Source: Porphyra umbilicalis
Taxonomy: Eukaryota; Rhodophyta; Bangiophyceae; Bangiales; Bangiaceae
DNA length: 64,000 nt
Assembly: GCA_002049455.2 (NCBI GenBank)
Contig: KV918888.1
Location: forward strand, 1 to 64,000
Direction of reading: 5' to 3'
The notes beneath the pieces were generated by a model, which was given only the letters and a program-made list of their open reading frames with translations, was not told the origin of the DNA and searched no databases. Shown piece by piece: positions 21,516 through 33,353 of this stretch. How positions within the stretch are numbered: position 1 is the first letter of the stretch; each line of letters begins with the position of its first letter. The position numbers and the translations under genes were made by a program.

Positions 21516-22792
21516 TCAACCCAGCTGATGCCGCCCGTACTGTCTCAACGACACCGCGTGGTGTGCCTCGTCATCCCGGATACGTACGAACACATCGTAC
21601 AGGCTGTTGACGGGGGCGCACAACTCGGCAGCCTCGGCCGAGTCGTCTGGGACGACCAGCCCCTCGGCCGACAAGCAGTCGACCTTGGCATAGTACTCGG
21701 CGGCTACCGCAGGAGCAGGCACGTCCTTCCACGCGTCCGCGTCGCCGCTCGTCAAAAAGTCGTCATAGGTGTGGAAAGCGTGCTCCTCCACCCGCCGGTT
21801 AAAGTCGTAGGCGGCGGCGGGGGAGGCCGCAAAGATGACGACCCCGAGCCAAAAGTAGACGAGCGCAACGTGCTGCGCGATAAAGCGGTCCAGCCAGGCG
21901 GTGCCGCCGCCGAGGCTCTCCATCACCTGGGTGTGCATGGCTTCGTTGTCTGCCTCGGCAAAGTGCGCGCGGAGGCGCGTGGTAAGGCGCTCCGACCGCG
22001 ACCGCAAGCCAAGGGACTCGTAGCAGTGGAGGACGCAGAGGTAGCTGCAGCACAGAATATGGACATGATCGGCAAGATACCCCAGGGCAGTAAGATTACA
22101 CCACAATGAAAAAAAAAAGGTCAAAAGGTTAGTCCCATGCTCCGAGGCCATATATATCCAGCACGGCATCCCACGGCTATCAGACACGCAGGGCGCCGCG
22201 GCATCCCCTGCCGCTCACATATGACGGCTACCCGAAGCACGACCCGGGGCAACCGAGCAACCATCCCCTCCACCACATCCTCCATCCGACAAGCACCCTA
22301 AACGTACGAAAAGTATGGACACCGCGCGACCACCTCCAACACCCAAAAACGCCGCACGGGCTCCTTCCCCGCAAAAACCCAGTCGGTCATGGCCACCGCC
22401 AGCCCGACCGCCGCCCCATTAATCCACTTGACGGGCGCCGGCAGCGTGTCGTGCTCCGCCCCCGCGGGCACCGCCGCCGGCTGCGCGTCGGGCGTGCCCG
22501 TCACCAACGACGGGACGGGCTGCGGCGGCGCGCCCGCGTCGGCCTCGACCGAGGCAGCGGACGCGACAGCCTCGGGGCGCTGCTTCCCCTCGGGGCCCGC
22601 CACAACCACGAGAAGTGCAGCCCGCCGCCGGCGCCGGCGCGGGGCGACTACGGCCGCCGTCGCGCTGTCGTCTGCCCGTGGCCGCCGCGACGCTGTCGGC
22701 GCCGGCGTCAAGGAGCACCGGCGCTGCAGCACGGGGGGAGGGGAAAAGGCCACGGCCGAGCAGCAAACTGACGCGGCACCCCCGATGGCCAT
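21516..22792 (-). CDS. PTOX: plastid terminal oxidase (alternative oxidase family), two exons
   Basis: Exon 1 is 22792-22308 and exon 2 is 22044-21516; joined they give 337 residues. PTOX is a di-iron plastoquinol:oxygen oxidoreductase of thylakoid membranes, used in chlororespiration and carotenoid desaturation. The N terminus (MAIGGAASVCCSAVAFSPPP, then Arg/Ala-rich) looks like a transit peptide. Family motifs: RFWVLEVVARCPYFSY at the exon 1 end, LCVLHCYESLG at the exon 2 start, HFAEADNEAMH, DRFIAQHVALVYFW, YDFNRRVEEHAFHTYDDFL, and a C-terminal NSLYDVFVRIRDDEAHH. The iron ligands expected for the family (four Glu, two His) are all visible: LE, NEAMH, EEHA and DEAHH. The 263-base intron has donor GTACGT and acceptor CTGCAG, phase 2, and restores PYFSYLCVLH. 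The Met at 22792 was chosen because it starts the transit peptide. Confidence 0.95.
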
Positions 22793-23180
22793 GGCGGTTG
22801 TCGGTTGGAAAGACTTTGAAAAGAGCAACGACACACAGTGTCTCACTGTGTCAACGTTGGCGACACGCTCAGCACCGCAACTCAAGAGGATGTCACAGAG
22901 CGGTGGCGTTGCCGAGGATGAGAAGGAGGACGGCTGGTGCCGATGGGAGGTGTGGCTGTAGAGGTCGTCTCTCCGCTGAAGGGACCTCGACCGTGGATGT
23001 GGCGGACCGGCGCGGCGGTCGCAGTTGCAAACGCCGTGGGGGGCTTAAAGCGATACGCGGCAGCCCTGACAACGCGTTGTCAACCACCGTTAACGGCAGG
23101 GGCGGCTTGGGGCGACATGAGGGAATATCCTGGGTGCCTTCCACTGGCCAGTGTGGCGGCGGTTCCGATTCACGCGAGCT

Positions 23181-24401
23181 GCGCAGTGCACCTCGTTGCT
23201 GGATCCACCACGAGCCCGTTTTTCCCCCAAATCGCTCGTAAATGCTCGTTGAAAACGGGCTCCTGCTCGCACGCTGGGAGTGTTTGCTCGTATCCCGTCC
23301 AAAAAACACGTTGTGGCTTGGTGGCGACGAAATTAGGGAGTGATTAAGAGCTCTATGAAGTCCGCTTAAGTTCTTACAAGTGCGACTTGATACACCAAAC
23401 GGGTGCGGTGCTCAGTACCGGATCTGTGCCGAGTAGGGCAAGAAATACGTAGAAGGACACCATCGTGCAGCCCACGAGCAGAGGAAGGTTGCGCCGACTC
23501 CGGTGCGGTGAGTGGGAAGAGAGCAGGCAGTTTTCGCAGCCTGACGCCTCTCTACCGGCGTTACCCGCTCTGGCCGCCGCCGCAGCCGAAACCCTCTCGC
23601 GGCCTCCTGTCTCTGCGGGCGCAAGCAAGCACCCCTCTCTCCTACCAATAGAAGAAATAGGACGTGGCCTCGCAAGCGAGGGTGCAGTTCCGGCTCACTC
23701 CTTTCCTGCACTGCCCAACCCCCCCCCCCTCCCGCAAGCACCCGTCTCTCGCACCAATAGAAGAAGTCGGACGTGGCCTCACAAGCGAGGGTGCAGTCCC
23801 GGCTCACTCCTTGCCTGCGCTGCCCTTCCCGCTGCCCTCCCCCGCCCCCCCCTCACCACGGCACCCGAAGCCCAGTACACAGTTCCCAGCTATGCCCAGT
23901 GTTCAGCCATGCTCAGTACTCAGCCATGCCCTCACCAGCGGAGTTTTTCGACCAAAATGGGAAGGACGAGATACAGGCCTGATGCAGCTCAGGTCGGACT
24001 GATACAGCACAGCACGACGGGCTTTCGTAGGGACCGTGCCAGCTTCGGCAGCATGTCTGACCCTTGAACACGGTGTCTTAATGAAGCGTGCAAGAAAATC
24101 GAAAACACCTCGTTGGAAGGGTGGGAGCGCTCGCACGCACTTGTTGAGCACATGTGTACGTTTGCACCTGCGCATTTTGACCATGTCGCTCAAGACTATA
24201 GGAAGCGGCTCTCAAAGAGGCTTCTGGTGCATCCAAGAAGTCGTTGAAAAATGCAGTCATGCAAACGTATGCATGTTTCAACATGTTTTTGCAAGAAAAA
24301 CGCCTCGTACAGGCGTTTACGAGGGGTCGTGCAAGTTTTTGTACGAGCGATTTGGGGGGAAAACGGGCTCGTTGTGGATCCAGCAACGAGGTGCACTGCG
24401 C
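23181..24401. mobile_element. candidate non-autonomous DNA element bounded by 60-bp inverted repeats
   Basis: 23181-23240 (GCGCAGTGCACCTCGTTGCT at its start) and the reverse complement of 24342-24401 are nearly identical over 60 bp, facing each other across about 1.1 kb. The interior has no recognisable gene but holds a tandem duplication and short CAGCCATGC repeats. No clear target-site duplication was found, so the real ends may lie further out. It could also be two copies of a dispersed repeat in opposite orientation. Confidence 0.55.
23625..23842. repeat. tandem duplication, two copies of 109 bp
   Basis: Copy 1 (23625-23733) and copy 2 (23734-23842) share GCAAGCACCC, ACCAATAGAAGAA, GGACGTGGCCTC and GCGAGGGTGCAGT. 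They differ at scattered sites. A C11-type run lies at the junction. Confidence 0.85.
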
Positions 24402-24944
24402 TGGCCACTGCATGCGCATGCAAATGCGAGCACACGTGCAATATGCAGCGATGGGTGACAATCTCTTGGATTTTTCGAATCTGGGACAATATGTGCCAGC
24501 TATTAATGATGAGAACTGGGCCAACGGGGACACCAGCCCCCTTGGACGACAAGACCAGCATGGGCGTAACGTAGCAAACAGCCAGCACGTGCTGCACTTT
24601 TCCGAGCGCGTGGGTCACGCAAAAGGGATATCGCCTCTGGGGATGTGTAGCGCATTGTGATACCTTTCTGTGAACGCCAACGCGTCAACGTCGTTGGTGA
24701 CGAAAAGCAAACGCCAGCAGACGACTGTATCACAGCATCGCACGCGATCGAGCATCGGTAGTATACACGCACGACCCGAAATTTCTTTCAAGAACACGAG
24801 ACAAAACCATGCGAGAGACGAAGATGCGTGATCGAGTCGAACATCAAGACACAGGTAGAAAGAAGCAAAAAAAAGGGGGAGAGCAAACGATGCGCGCCAA
24901 GGGAGACAAAAAAGAACAGAAGCCTCCAATGTCCCACCATCGCC

Positions 24945-25889
24945 CTAATCCGTCATGCGGTAGTTGTCCAGTTGCGCGTCGAGGTCGGCGCTCGTCAATG
25001 GCGCCTTCTTCTCGCGTGGCTGCCGAGCCGACGACGATGGGCCAGCCCCGCTGCCGCCGCCGCCGCCGCTGCCACTGCGGCGGCGAGAAGACCTGCTCGA
25101 ACGCCCCGAGCCCCCGCCGTTGCCCGACGATGCAGCCGCAGCGGCCGCGGCCGCCGCCGCCCGCGTCTTGTCAACCGACACGGCCAGCTTCTTGCCCTTG
25201 GCGCGACCGCCCCCAGCCGACACGCCGCCACCTCCTGCCCGGCTCGTCGGGCTGTCCGACGTTGCCAGCGAGATGCGCAGGGGCTTGTTGTCTAGCGGCA
25301 CTCCATTGTAGCGCTTGATGGACTCGAGCGCGTCGTCGCGACGCGCAAACACCACCTCCGCCACGCCCGTCGAGTTCCCGCGGACGTCATAGATAACGAG
25401 CGCGCGTTGGAGTTTACCGACCCCGGAAAACAGGTCGTTGATGTCCCCGTTGGTCACCCCGTGGTGCAGGTTGTGGACGACAATCTTGCAGCCCGCGTTG
25501 GCCTTGCTGGCGTTTGCCGCCGCCGCCGCCGCCTTGCGCTCAATCTCCATGGCGCCCGCGCGGCTAATCGCAGCGACCGTCGCCGATGAAAGGCCGCCGC
25601 CGCGCGCGCGGCCGCCCTTCTTGCTGATGCTGCCGCCGCCCTTGGCAGTCCGGCGGGAGAGGGTGTCGCTCATGCGCGCGCTCTCCGCATCCATCGCGGC
25701 GTAGCCCCGCTCGCCCGTCTTGCGCCTCCGCCGGCGGGACTTTCGGGCGCCGGTGCCCTCCATGGGGGCAGGTGATGGCGCCGACGCGCCCGACGCAGCC
25801 CCATCCGCCGCCTTCTTGGTCGAGCGCCGACTGGCGCGATTTTCCTTGACAATGTCATCGAGTGCCCGGTCAATGTTCATGGCCGACAT
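24945..25889 (-). CDS. ALYREF: mRNA export adaptor ALY/REF (THO complex subunit 4)
   Basis: A single-exon gene of 314 residues. ALY/REF binds spliced or capped mRNA in the nucleus and hands it to the export receptor, recruited by the helicase UAP56. The N terminus (MSAMNIDRALDDIVKENR) and the C terminus (LDAQLDNYRMTD) are the two UAP56-binding motifs of this family. The central RRM starts at CKIVVHNLHHGV (RNP2 IVVHNL) and includes GVAEVVFARRDDA (RNP1) and LRISLA. It is flanked by Arg/Gly-rich stretches (RARGGG, SRSSRRRSGSGGGG) that fit RGG-type RNA contacts. Length is similar to animal and plant ALY proteins. The start at 25889 was chosen because it begins the conserved N-terminal motif; upstream sequence in frame is not conserved. 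Confidence 0.95.
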   Translation of the reverse strand: MSAMNIDRALDDIVKENRASRRSTKKAADGAASGASAPSPAPMEGTGARKSRRRRRKTGERGYAAMDAESARMSDTLSRRTAKGGGSISKKGGRARGGGLSSATVAAISRAGAMEIERKAAAAAANASKANAGCKIVVHNLHHGVTNGDINDLFSGVGKLQRALVIYDVRGNSTGVAEVVFARRDDALESIKRYNGVPLDNKPLRISLATSDSPTSRAGGGGVSAGGGRAKGKKLAVSVDKTRAAAAAAAAAASSGNGGGSGRSSRSSRRRSGSGGGGGSGAGPSSSARQPREKKAPLTSADLDAQLDNYRMTD

Positions 25890-26525
25890 AGTGACGGGGG
25901 GTGGAAGGTAGAAAGGGGAAAGGTGGTAGTGGCGGCGAGAAAAGGAGGGGATGGAAAGGGGCGGGATGCAGGTGTAGAGTGTTCGGCGAGCGCACAACCG
26001 GATGCGCACGGGAAGCTCGCACAACCTCCTCTTGCGCGGAGCGAGCGGCCGCGTGCACGGTGAACACGGTGAAGCGTTCCACGCCAGAGATGGCGGGGGC
26101 ACACGAGCCGACTCGTCGGCCGTGAGACAGGCCGAGTGAAGCAGATGCGCCGCGGTTGGACGCGGTCGACGTGTGCGGCGCGTGGGGTGCTGGCACAAGG
26201 CCGCGCGCCGTGGTGTGGCCACGCCGTTGGGAGGGGCCGCCGAACACAGAAAGCGCGCGGGTCTTTTTTTTTTTCATGTCAACCCAAATTTGCTTGACAG
26301 TCAGAAAGTGCATGGTTCCGAGCTTGTAGGCACAGAACGCAGGACCCATCGATTAAAGCGCCACTCTTCCGCCACGGTGCCACCCAAATTGCAAGTTCTT
26401 GCGAGTCATTTGCGTCAGGCCAATACCGCAAACAGAACACTTGCCTAACAGGACACGACCCGCATCCGTCTCTGCCACATCCCTGCCGTTACCCCGCCGC
26501 ACGCCCTGCCGATCGGGGTTCCGCC
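25890..26525. other. divergent promoter region of ALY/REF and the small gene
   Basis: The two flanking genes are transcribed away from each other. There is a T10 run near 26267 and purine-rich tracts just upstream of the ALY start. No defined elements are recognised. Confidence 0.5.
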
Positions 26526-27179
26526 ATGGTGCGTGGTACCGTTGTCCGCTTTGTCGTTGGTGCGACTGGCGGCTACTACGTCACGGGCATCGCCACGGCG
26601 TCGGGGGTGCGAGCGCAGGCGGCCGAGCTGGTCGACCGTCTGTCAACGGGGCCAACGTCCGCGGGGCCCTCGGCCAATACCTCCACGGACGCAGATGGCA
26701 CTACTACCAAGCAGCGGTTCGAGGTATGTTAGAGAGAGTTGAGCTTGCGTCGCTGTTCCGCTCTGCGTCTTGGGACAGGGCTCGGTCGTTGTTTTTGGTG
26801 TTGCGTCACGGTCCCCAGGGTCTGTATATTCCCTGCTCCTACTGCACCGCGCTTGGAGCTCGCTGCTAGCATACCGACCTGACTCTCGACATGTATCTGC
26901 CTCGTGTGTGGCTTTTTTACGTGCTGCTTGCCTCTGGTGGCGGTTCTGCGTGAGTGTTTTCGTCGGACCACCTTTTCCACTGCTCAGCTTGTTCCACCAC
27001 CTCCGTCGGGTGTAACCGCAGAGGAGGCGTTCCGTCGGAAGGTGCTGACCAACGTGAACACCACCATCGACGCGGTGGCCGTGCGGGTCATGACGCTGCC
27101 CGCCACGCTGAAGCTGATGACGCGCGACGCGGCGTCGTTGCTGCCTGGTGAGGGCAACAAGCGGACACCAAACCAGTAG
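26526..27179 (+). CDS. small membrane-anchored protein of unknown function, two exons
   Basis: Exon 1 (26526-26723) and exon 2 (27024-27179) join in phase 0 to give 117 residues. The donor is GTATGT; the acceptor used is CGCAGAG, since the AG two bases earlier leads to a stop after eight codons. The N terminus MVRGTVVRFVVGATGGYYVTG is a short hydrophobic helix with a positive start, which could be a membrane anchor. After a Ser/Thr-rich spacer the C-terminal part (EEAFRRKVLTNVNTTIDAVAVRV) is amphipathic. Such small proteins occur among mitochondrial inner-membrane subunits (MICOS or respiratory assembly factors), but I do not recognise a specific family. A good start context (CGCCATGGTG) and a coherent splice join support a real gene. 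Confidence 0.5.
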
Positions 27180-27875
27180 GTTTATTGGATGCGCCTGTCT
27201 AGCCTGGACATTGGATGGGAGGGTGTCGCGTTCCTTGGTCGATCAGCAAGCGTGAGTGGCTGGACCCAAGAGGAGCAAGCGTTGTGTTGTGCATTTCCAC
27301 TGCCGTTATTTGGTAGTCGGCATACGCTCTTCTTTTGGTCGCAGTGGCCCGACTAGAGGTCGACGCGGCCGCCTTCGGTGGCCATTCGATGGAGGAGTGC
27401 CCCCAAGCCTGGCATGTATGTGACAACGGTTGCGTGCGCCCAAGTCTGGGGTCTTTTCAGTTCCTCTAGCACAAAAAGCAAGGCGAAAGGAGGGACCCAA
27501 CATAATGAACATCCCCCACGCACCTCCAGACAGCAGCAAGCGATAAATAGTACTGTGATCGGAGGGCAACGCCCGCGTGGAGCACGCCCTCCCACGCACA
27601 ACCGACTGCCGTACGACAAAACTGACAACTCTTAAGGAGCAACAGGTCCGCCTCAATGCTTCCTCCTCAGGCTCTCTCCCCATTAGGCCCGTGAGCAGCG
27701 TCGAAAAGAGCAAGTGAGGAGCATATACATAACGCTGGGGGCAAAGACGGAGCAGCAGCAAGCGCTGGAAAGGGCATCGGCAGCAACCTGGTGGGGTGAG
27801 AACCCAGTCCAAGTTCGCCGACACCCTCGGTGTATAAGCGACGACCTCATGGTACACCACCACAGCCATCGACAG
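27180..27875. other. intergenic region, no gene recognised
   Basis: This is the convergent region between the small gene and the membrane protein gene. No feature is recognised. Confidence 0.4.
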
Positions 27876-29426
27876 CTATTGCTGCAGTGCGCACGCGCGC
27901 TCCATCAACCGCCACGCGCCTGTCGAGCGCGGGTACGCCACCAACCCGCCGACCGCGAGCGCCAGACCGATCGCCACAAATCGGAGCGGCGAGTCCACCG
28001 CCCCCGCCATGCAGTACAGCTCAAACGAGACGGCCGAGGAGCCGAGGGCGACGAGGCCCACCAGCTCTGGGGAGCGGAGCTCCGACACCACCGGCGCCCT
28101 GACTGCCTGTGGCGGCCGCACGGGGAGGTGCGGACCATGCCGCAGGCGAGACGTGGCCCACCAGGCAGCCCAGGCGCTCCACGCCGAGCCAACCGACAAG
28201 CCCGACCAGGGGGAGACGGCCGGCGGCGACGGCCGCGCGGGCGTCGACCGTGCCGCCCTCCTGCGTGTAGCCGGCTCTGTGGGCCCCACCCCAGCCGGCG
28301 TGCCCCGGGTGACCGCGGTCATGGTCGCGCTGACTGACGCTGGATCCGATAGCTGCAGCAAGCGGGTTAGCGCAACCCGAATGTCGTCGCTGTGTGCGTC
28401 GGTCACGGTTGGTCGGCGAGGGACCGTCCACGTCTCAGCCGTTTCCGCCGCGTCGGACGCGGCCATGGCCGACGCCGCCGCGGTTGCCGCTACCGCCACG
28501 GGGGTCGTGTCCACTTCCACCGCCGACGCAGGGATGACGCCAGCCTCAACAAAGCAGTCGAGCGCGTCGCGAGCAGCGGCAGCCACAAAACCTTCATCGT
28601 CGGCGGTGAGGTAGTGCAGCACTGCGACCGCCGCGTTGCTCCGTACCGGGAAGGAAGCCAACCCCGACGCCACCCGCCGCCTGTGCACGGCCACCGGGGA
28701 GCGCGCGTACGTCCACAGCAGCTGCGCAGCGGCAGCCGATGTCATGCCGTCCTCGCCGTCGAGCATGTACAGCCACGCCAAGGCCAGCTCCACCTCCTCG
28801 TCAACAAGCGACAGTGGGGCGGAAGCGAGCGATGCCGCGACTGCTGGGTCCGGCTCCCGCCCCCACGCATACGCTAGGTGTAGGCTGTCCGCAATGAGCG
28901 ACCGGCTGTGTTGGTTGCGCGCCGCGGCCAGCCGCCGCACCGCCGCTGCGATAGTCCACAAACCAAAAAACGCACCGAGGACGATTTCTGCTTCGGGGAG
29001 ACCGCCAGGCAGCAGTGTTGTGCCGCGCGTCGACGCCTCGTGCAGCACCGTGCACGCGGCGCCGTCGGCAAAAGCACGCAAAGCAACCACCGCCCGTTCG
29101 CGCAGCCGTGCCTCGGCAGCCTCGGCGCGAGCGCTATACGGCTTGGTGGCGGGGGGGGCAGACATTGTCGGCCCCACACCGGCACGCGCGCGTATCGGCA
29201 GTTCCCTCGCGCTACGACCGGATGGAGACCGTGGCGACACGCGGAAGGGACATGGCACCGTCAGCGACCGATGAGCAACAAAGGATGACGAGGAGTTGGC
29301 GGGTACAGCGACTGCCGCCGATGATGACCAGGCGCTGCCGCGGCCCCCTGCAGGCGAGAGGGATGTAGCACGCGTGCGACCGGCTAGTACAGGGGCAGCG
29401 GCAAAGCAAAACACCCCAGACGGCAT
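27876..29426 (-). CDS. hypothetical membrane protein with helical repeats, possibly plastid-targeted
   Basis: The frame is 531 codons long from 29471; the Met at 29426 (MPSGVFCFAAAPVLAGRTRA) gives 516 residues and a Ser/Ala/Arg-rich N terminus like an organelle-targeting peptide. A hydrophobic segment (LGAFFGLWTIAAAVRRL) lies near residue 155. The middle is helical with Ala/Leu-rich repeats (SLVDEEVELALAWLYML, SNAAVAVLHYLTADDEGFVAAAARDALDCF) that read like HEAT or TPR-type helices. Two further hydrophobic segments close the protein (LVGLVALGSSAVSFELYCMAG, RFVAIGLALAVGGLVAYP). The family is not recognised. Reasons to believe it is coding: the frame is uninterrupted, acidic and basic residues are balanced, and the hydrophobic segments are well placed. 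The opposite strand carries shorter, Arg-rich shadows. Confidence 0.6.
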   Translation of the reverse strand: MPSGVFCFAAAPVLAGRTRATSLSPAGGRGSAWSSSAAVAVPANSSSSFVAHRSLTVPCPFRVSPRSPSGRSARELPIRARAGVGPTMSAPPATKPYSARAEAAEARLRERAVVALRAFADGAACTVLHEASTRGTTLLPGGLPEAEIVLGAFFGLWTIAAAVRRLAAARNQHSRSLIADSLHLAYAWGREPDPAVAASLASAPLSLVDEEVELALAWLYMLDGEDGMTSAAAAQLLWTYARSPVAVHRRRVASGLASFPVRSNAAVAVLHYLTADDEGFVAAAARDALDCFVEAGVIPASAVEVDTTPVAVAATAAASAMAASDAAETAETWTVPRRPTVTDAHSDDIRVALTRLLQLSDPASVSATMTAVTRGTPAGVGPTEPATRRRAARSTPARPSPPAVSPWSGLSVGSAWSAWAAWWATSRLRHGPHLPVRPPQAVRAPVVSELRSPELVGLVALGSSAVSFELYCMAGAVDSPLRFVAIGLALAVGGLVAYPRSTGAWRLMERACALQQ

Positions 29427-31407
29427 GATGCGTACGTCGGGCAGACGCAAGAGACCCACCCGCGGCAGCAACGGCTTTCACAGGGAAAACCAGGGGTGGC
29501 AGTGCAAGTGGGACAGGGGGGTTGGGAAAGGGTCGGGAGCAACCACCGCACTTGTGGCCGCCAAAACAACAGCGTAGCAACCGTCACGAACAATGGCGAC
29601 AAGGGTAGGCAAGTCTATCACCTTGGAAGGCAACACCGGCGACGACCGTACGTAGCTCCGTTGCGCTTGCTCGGGAAGCGGCGACGTCGGTCGGACAGCG
29701 CAGGGGAGTGGCGTACACACGTGCCGGCAGCACAACTTGTGAAAGATGAGCTGCCAATCTCGGCCACGAGACCGGCCAGAGCGACGCTGCGGCGCAGGTG
29801 CGGACCACACGCAACCACGTCGACCGGCGCCAGACAGTCGAGCCGTTGGTCGGTGGAGGGAACAGGGCGGCGGGTGCAACTGGGACAAAAAAGAATCGGC
29901 GACAGCGCCGACGGCAGAGGATCTGACCAGGATCCTATTTGGACATCCACCAAAACCGCCCCAAACGCCGTTGAAGCGCCGACGAGAGCACAAAGGGGTG
30001 TCCTCTGGGTCTCCTTGCTCGTCTCTGTGCTTGCGAAGAGCCGCTGGACCGTCGACAACGGCACGAGAGCGTGTGCCTGCGTGCGGCTGACAGGCAGCTG
30101 GAAGCCCGATGCTGAATTTCCTACGCCCTCCCATCACAGGCAAATCTGTGGCCCAATGGAGCTTCCACAACAAGAGGGCAGAACCAGATACGTGGGCGAG
30201 GCAGCCAATAAGAGTGGCTTGGTGGTGCCCCGGAGATCCCAGCAGGAGCACAGTAGCCCCATTGGACCGATCCAGAAAATATCTCGAGGTCCCAGCAAGA
30301 ATACTTTTACCATTAAATACACTGAAGGGCCTTGTGCATCCACTCTCGACTGACGCGGCCAGCTGCCTTCTCGTCCGGAAGGCATGGAGGCGGCGGCCGT
30401 CAGCGGGGCTGAGCGGCGGCGGCGCTTGTTTTGGTGCCCCGCCGCCGCCGCCGCCGCCGCCGCCGCGCCGCTGCCGCTGCCGCGAGGCCGACGCGCCGGC
30501 CCCCCGGCCGTCGGTCGACGGCATCACCGTGGCGGGCGGGCGGCACGAGCGCGGCGGGCGCCCCAAGACAGGCGTGGTCCAAGCGCAGCGGCGGCGACGC
30601 GCGGCGGTGGCGGCTGGGCGCTCGACGTCGGGTGGCCCGTCGGCCCCACCGGCACACCTGGTCCCGGCGTGGCGCCCGCCCACGCGGCGTGGCGCTCGCC
30701 CGCGGCCGCACCGCCCGTGGCGTGTCGCTCGGCGGTTACGGGCGGGCGGCGGGGGGACAGACGGCACGGTGAGGTCGCCGCGGCGACCGCCCCACTCTGT
30801 GCGGGCGGCGGCTCCCCCGCCGCCGCGCCGTGGAGCCGCCCGCCGCGCGGCGGCGCTGCGCCATCCACACCCCGCCGACCGCCGCGCGTGGCACGGGCGG
30901 GGCTCCCCGCAGCACGTCGGCGGGGTGGGTGCGCCGCGGGTCGCGACCGCCGCCCCCTCGCCGCCGTCGCCGTCCCCGCCCCGCGCGGCTGTGCCGCCCG
31001 TCGGCGCGGCGGCGGCCGCCGGTCCCTCGGCCCACCCCCGTCTCGGGGGACGGCCCGTACCCGTAGCGGCCGCCACGCCGGCGCACCCGCCGGCGGCAGA
31101 TCGCGGACGCAGGCGCTCGGTACGGCGCGCGGCCACACGGGCGGGCGGCCGAGCGGACGCCACCCCCGCGCCGCCAGCCGAGCGTCTGCCCGTCGCGGCC
31201 GTGGTGCCGCCGCCGCCGCCCGTTTGGGCGCTGCCGCGAGGCGGCACTTGGGAGCGCCGCCGCCAGAGCAGGCGGTGGCGCGGCGGTGCCCCCCCCCCCC
31301 CCCTCCCGCCACGCACGCGGCGCCCGCCGCTGCCGCGCACGGCGCGGCCGCACACGACGAGTCTCTCCCCCGCGTGCCCCCCCCCCCCCCCCGCACGCGC
31401 GCGCGCG
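29427..31407. other. intergenic region passing into a GC-extreme island
   Basis: 29.4-30.35 kb has ordinary composition and no recognisable gene. From about 30.4 kb the sequence is almost only G and C, with open frames on all strands that are Pro/Arg/Ala/Gly strings. It includes the 3' flank of the lipase gene. Confidence 0.5.
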
Positions 31408-31783
31408 TCACCCCCCCCCCCTCCAGCCGGTCGAGCAGCAGCCCGAGGAGCGCGGCGGTGACGACGCCCGGGCGGCGGTCCGCCGCCCCCCCCACCACAT
31501 CCAACGCCGGCCCCGCGTGGTACACCCCCCGCAGCGCCACGTAATCGGCGCCCGGCACGCGCGCGTCGGCGGGCACGACGAGGCCGTCGGTGTACCACCC
31601 CGTCGCGCGGGTGACGGCGCGGGCGGGGAGGCCCATGGACGCCACCCCCGCCGCGGCGGGCAGCGACGCGGTCGCGGCGGAGAGGGAAAAGGACGCCGTC
31701 GAGCCGAGGGTGACGACCGGCACGGCCGGGGGGGGGGGACCGCAGGGGTGAGGGGGGGGGCGCCGCCGCCCCCGCCACCGCTG

Positions 31784-31826
<43 letters not shown>

Positions 31827-32430
31827 CGCCGGGGCCGGCAGCCCCCGCTGCGGCCGCCGCAAACACCGCCGCGCGGCGCGCGTAGCCCATATCCGCAATC
31901 GCAGACGCGTCCCCCCCCCACAGCCGCTCGACGGCGGCGGCGACGGCGCGCTCCACGGCCGTTTGGCGGGCGAGCCACGCAACGGCGGGGGTCCCCCCAT
32001 AGGGCGCTTGCATGGCAACGACGCCCGCGACGGCAGCGGCGCCGCTGCCGCCGCCGTCCCCCGCCGCGGCCAACGCCGCGACGGCGGCGAGGGCGTCGAT
32101 GCCGCCCTTGGAGTGGCCGACGAGGAGCAGCCGCCGCCCCGTGGCGGCCGCCAACGCCGTCACCTCTGCCGCCACCACCGCCGCGTTGGCGCCGACCCCG
32201 CGCTCCGTGTGCATGGCGGACGTGGCGAGCGGGAAGCCGAGGGCCCCCCCCAACACCGCCCGGTTGTGCGCAAAGTAGGTTGGGTAGTGGGTGGTGAAGA
32301 GGCCGGGCACGAGGAGGATGGCGTAGGTGGCCGCCGCCGTCGGGTGGGCGGCCGCAAACGCGGCGGGGAGGGTGGCGGGGGCGGCGACGGTGGCGAGGAA
32401 GGCGGCCGTCACGTCGCGCCCGGCGGGCGG

Positions 32431-32470
<40 letters not shown>

Positions 32471-33312
32471 GCCGTCGCCACGGGCGACGGGTGGGGGGTG
32501 TAGGTCACATAGACGGTTACGGTCAGGGCGGGCGCCCGCCCCGACGCGGTCACCGTGCACGACGTGGCGAGCGTCACGGGCGCGTCGCCGGGGGCGTCGT
32601 CCCCATGACCCCCCCCCCCCCCGACGCGACGGCGGGGGCCCCCCCCCCCAGGAGCGGCACGGTCAGCGTCGCCACCCCCCGCGTGCGGGTGCGGTGGAGG
32701 AGCCCCCCCACCCCCACCGAGGCCGCCGCACGGAGGCGCACCCACAGCGACGGCGCCGGCGGCCCGTCGAGCGTGGCAAAGACCAGGTCCCCAAAGTCGA
32801 CCCCGCCGGCAGCCACGGCCGCCGCCGCCGCCCCGTCGGGGGGGCCCGCCGCCGCCGCGCCGGCGGCGGTGGGGGGGGGGTCACCCCCGCCCCCGCGTGC
32901 GCGCCGGGGGGGGGGGGGACGCCGCCGCCGCCGCCGCCATGGCGGCGGCGACGGTGGGACCGTCGGGGGGGGGGGGGGGGCGCCGCCGCTGCCGCCGCCG
33001 CGACCGTCGGCGGCGGTGGGGGCGGTGGCGGCGGGGGGGGGAGCGCCCCCCCAGCCCCGCCCCCGTCGTCGTCTGAGCCACCGCGTGCAGAGGCGACGCG
33101 GAGGAGGGAGCTCCACGCGCGCCGCGGCTTGCCGTCGGAGAAGAGGCGCTTGAGGCGCCCGCCGACGGCGTCGAGGGCGTGCGCGCCCTCCTCCCGCAGC
33201 GCGGTAATCACGTCGGCGTCGGCCGCGTCGCCGTCGCTGTCGCCGTCGCCGTCGCCGCCCGACCCATCGTCGTCGGTGGTGCCCTCCCCGTCCGTCCCGT
33301 CCCCGTCGCTGT

Positions 33313-33353
<41 letters not shown>

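Larger units (their letters stand above)
22793..24944. other. intergenic region with transposon-like repeats
   Basis: No gene is recognised. The region holds a 60-bp inverted repeat pair spanning 23181-24401 and a 109-bp tandem duplication. Composition drops to moderate GC with many A/T tracts between 24000 and 24900. Confidence 0.6.

Noticed and set aside
29496-30353. Plus-strand open frame of 285 codons
   Set aside because: No domain, no codon pattern distinct from the other frames, and no supported neighbours.
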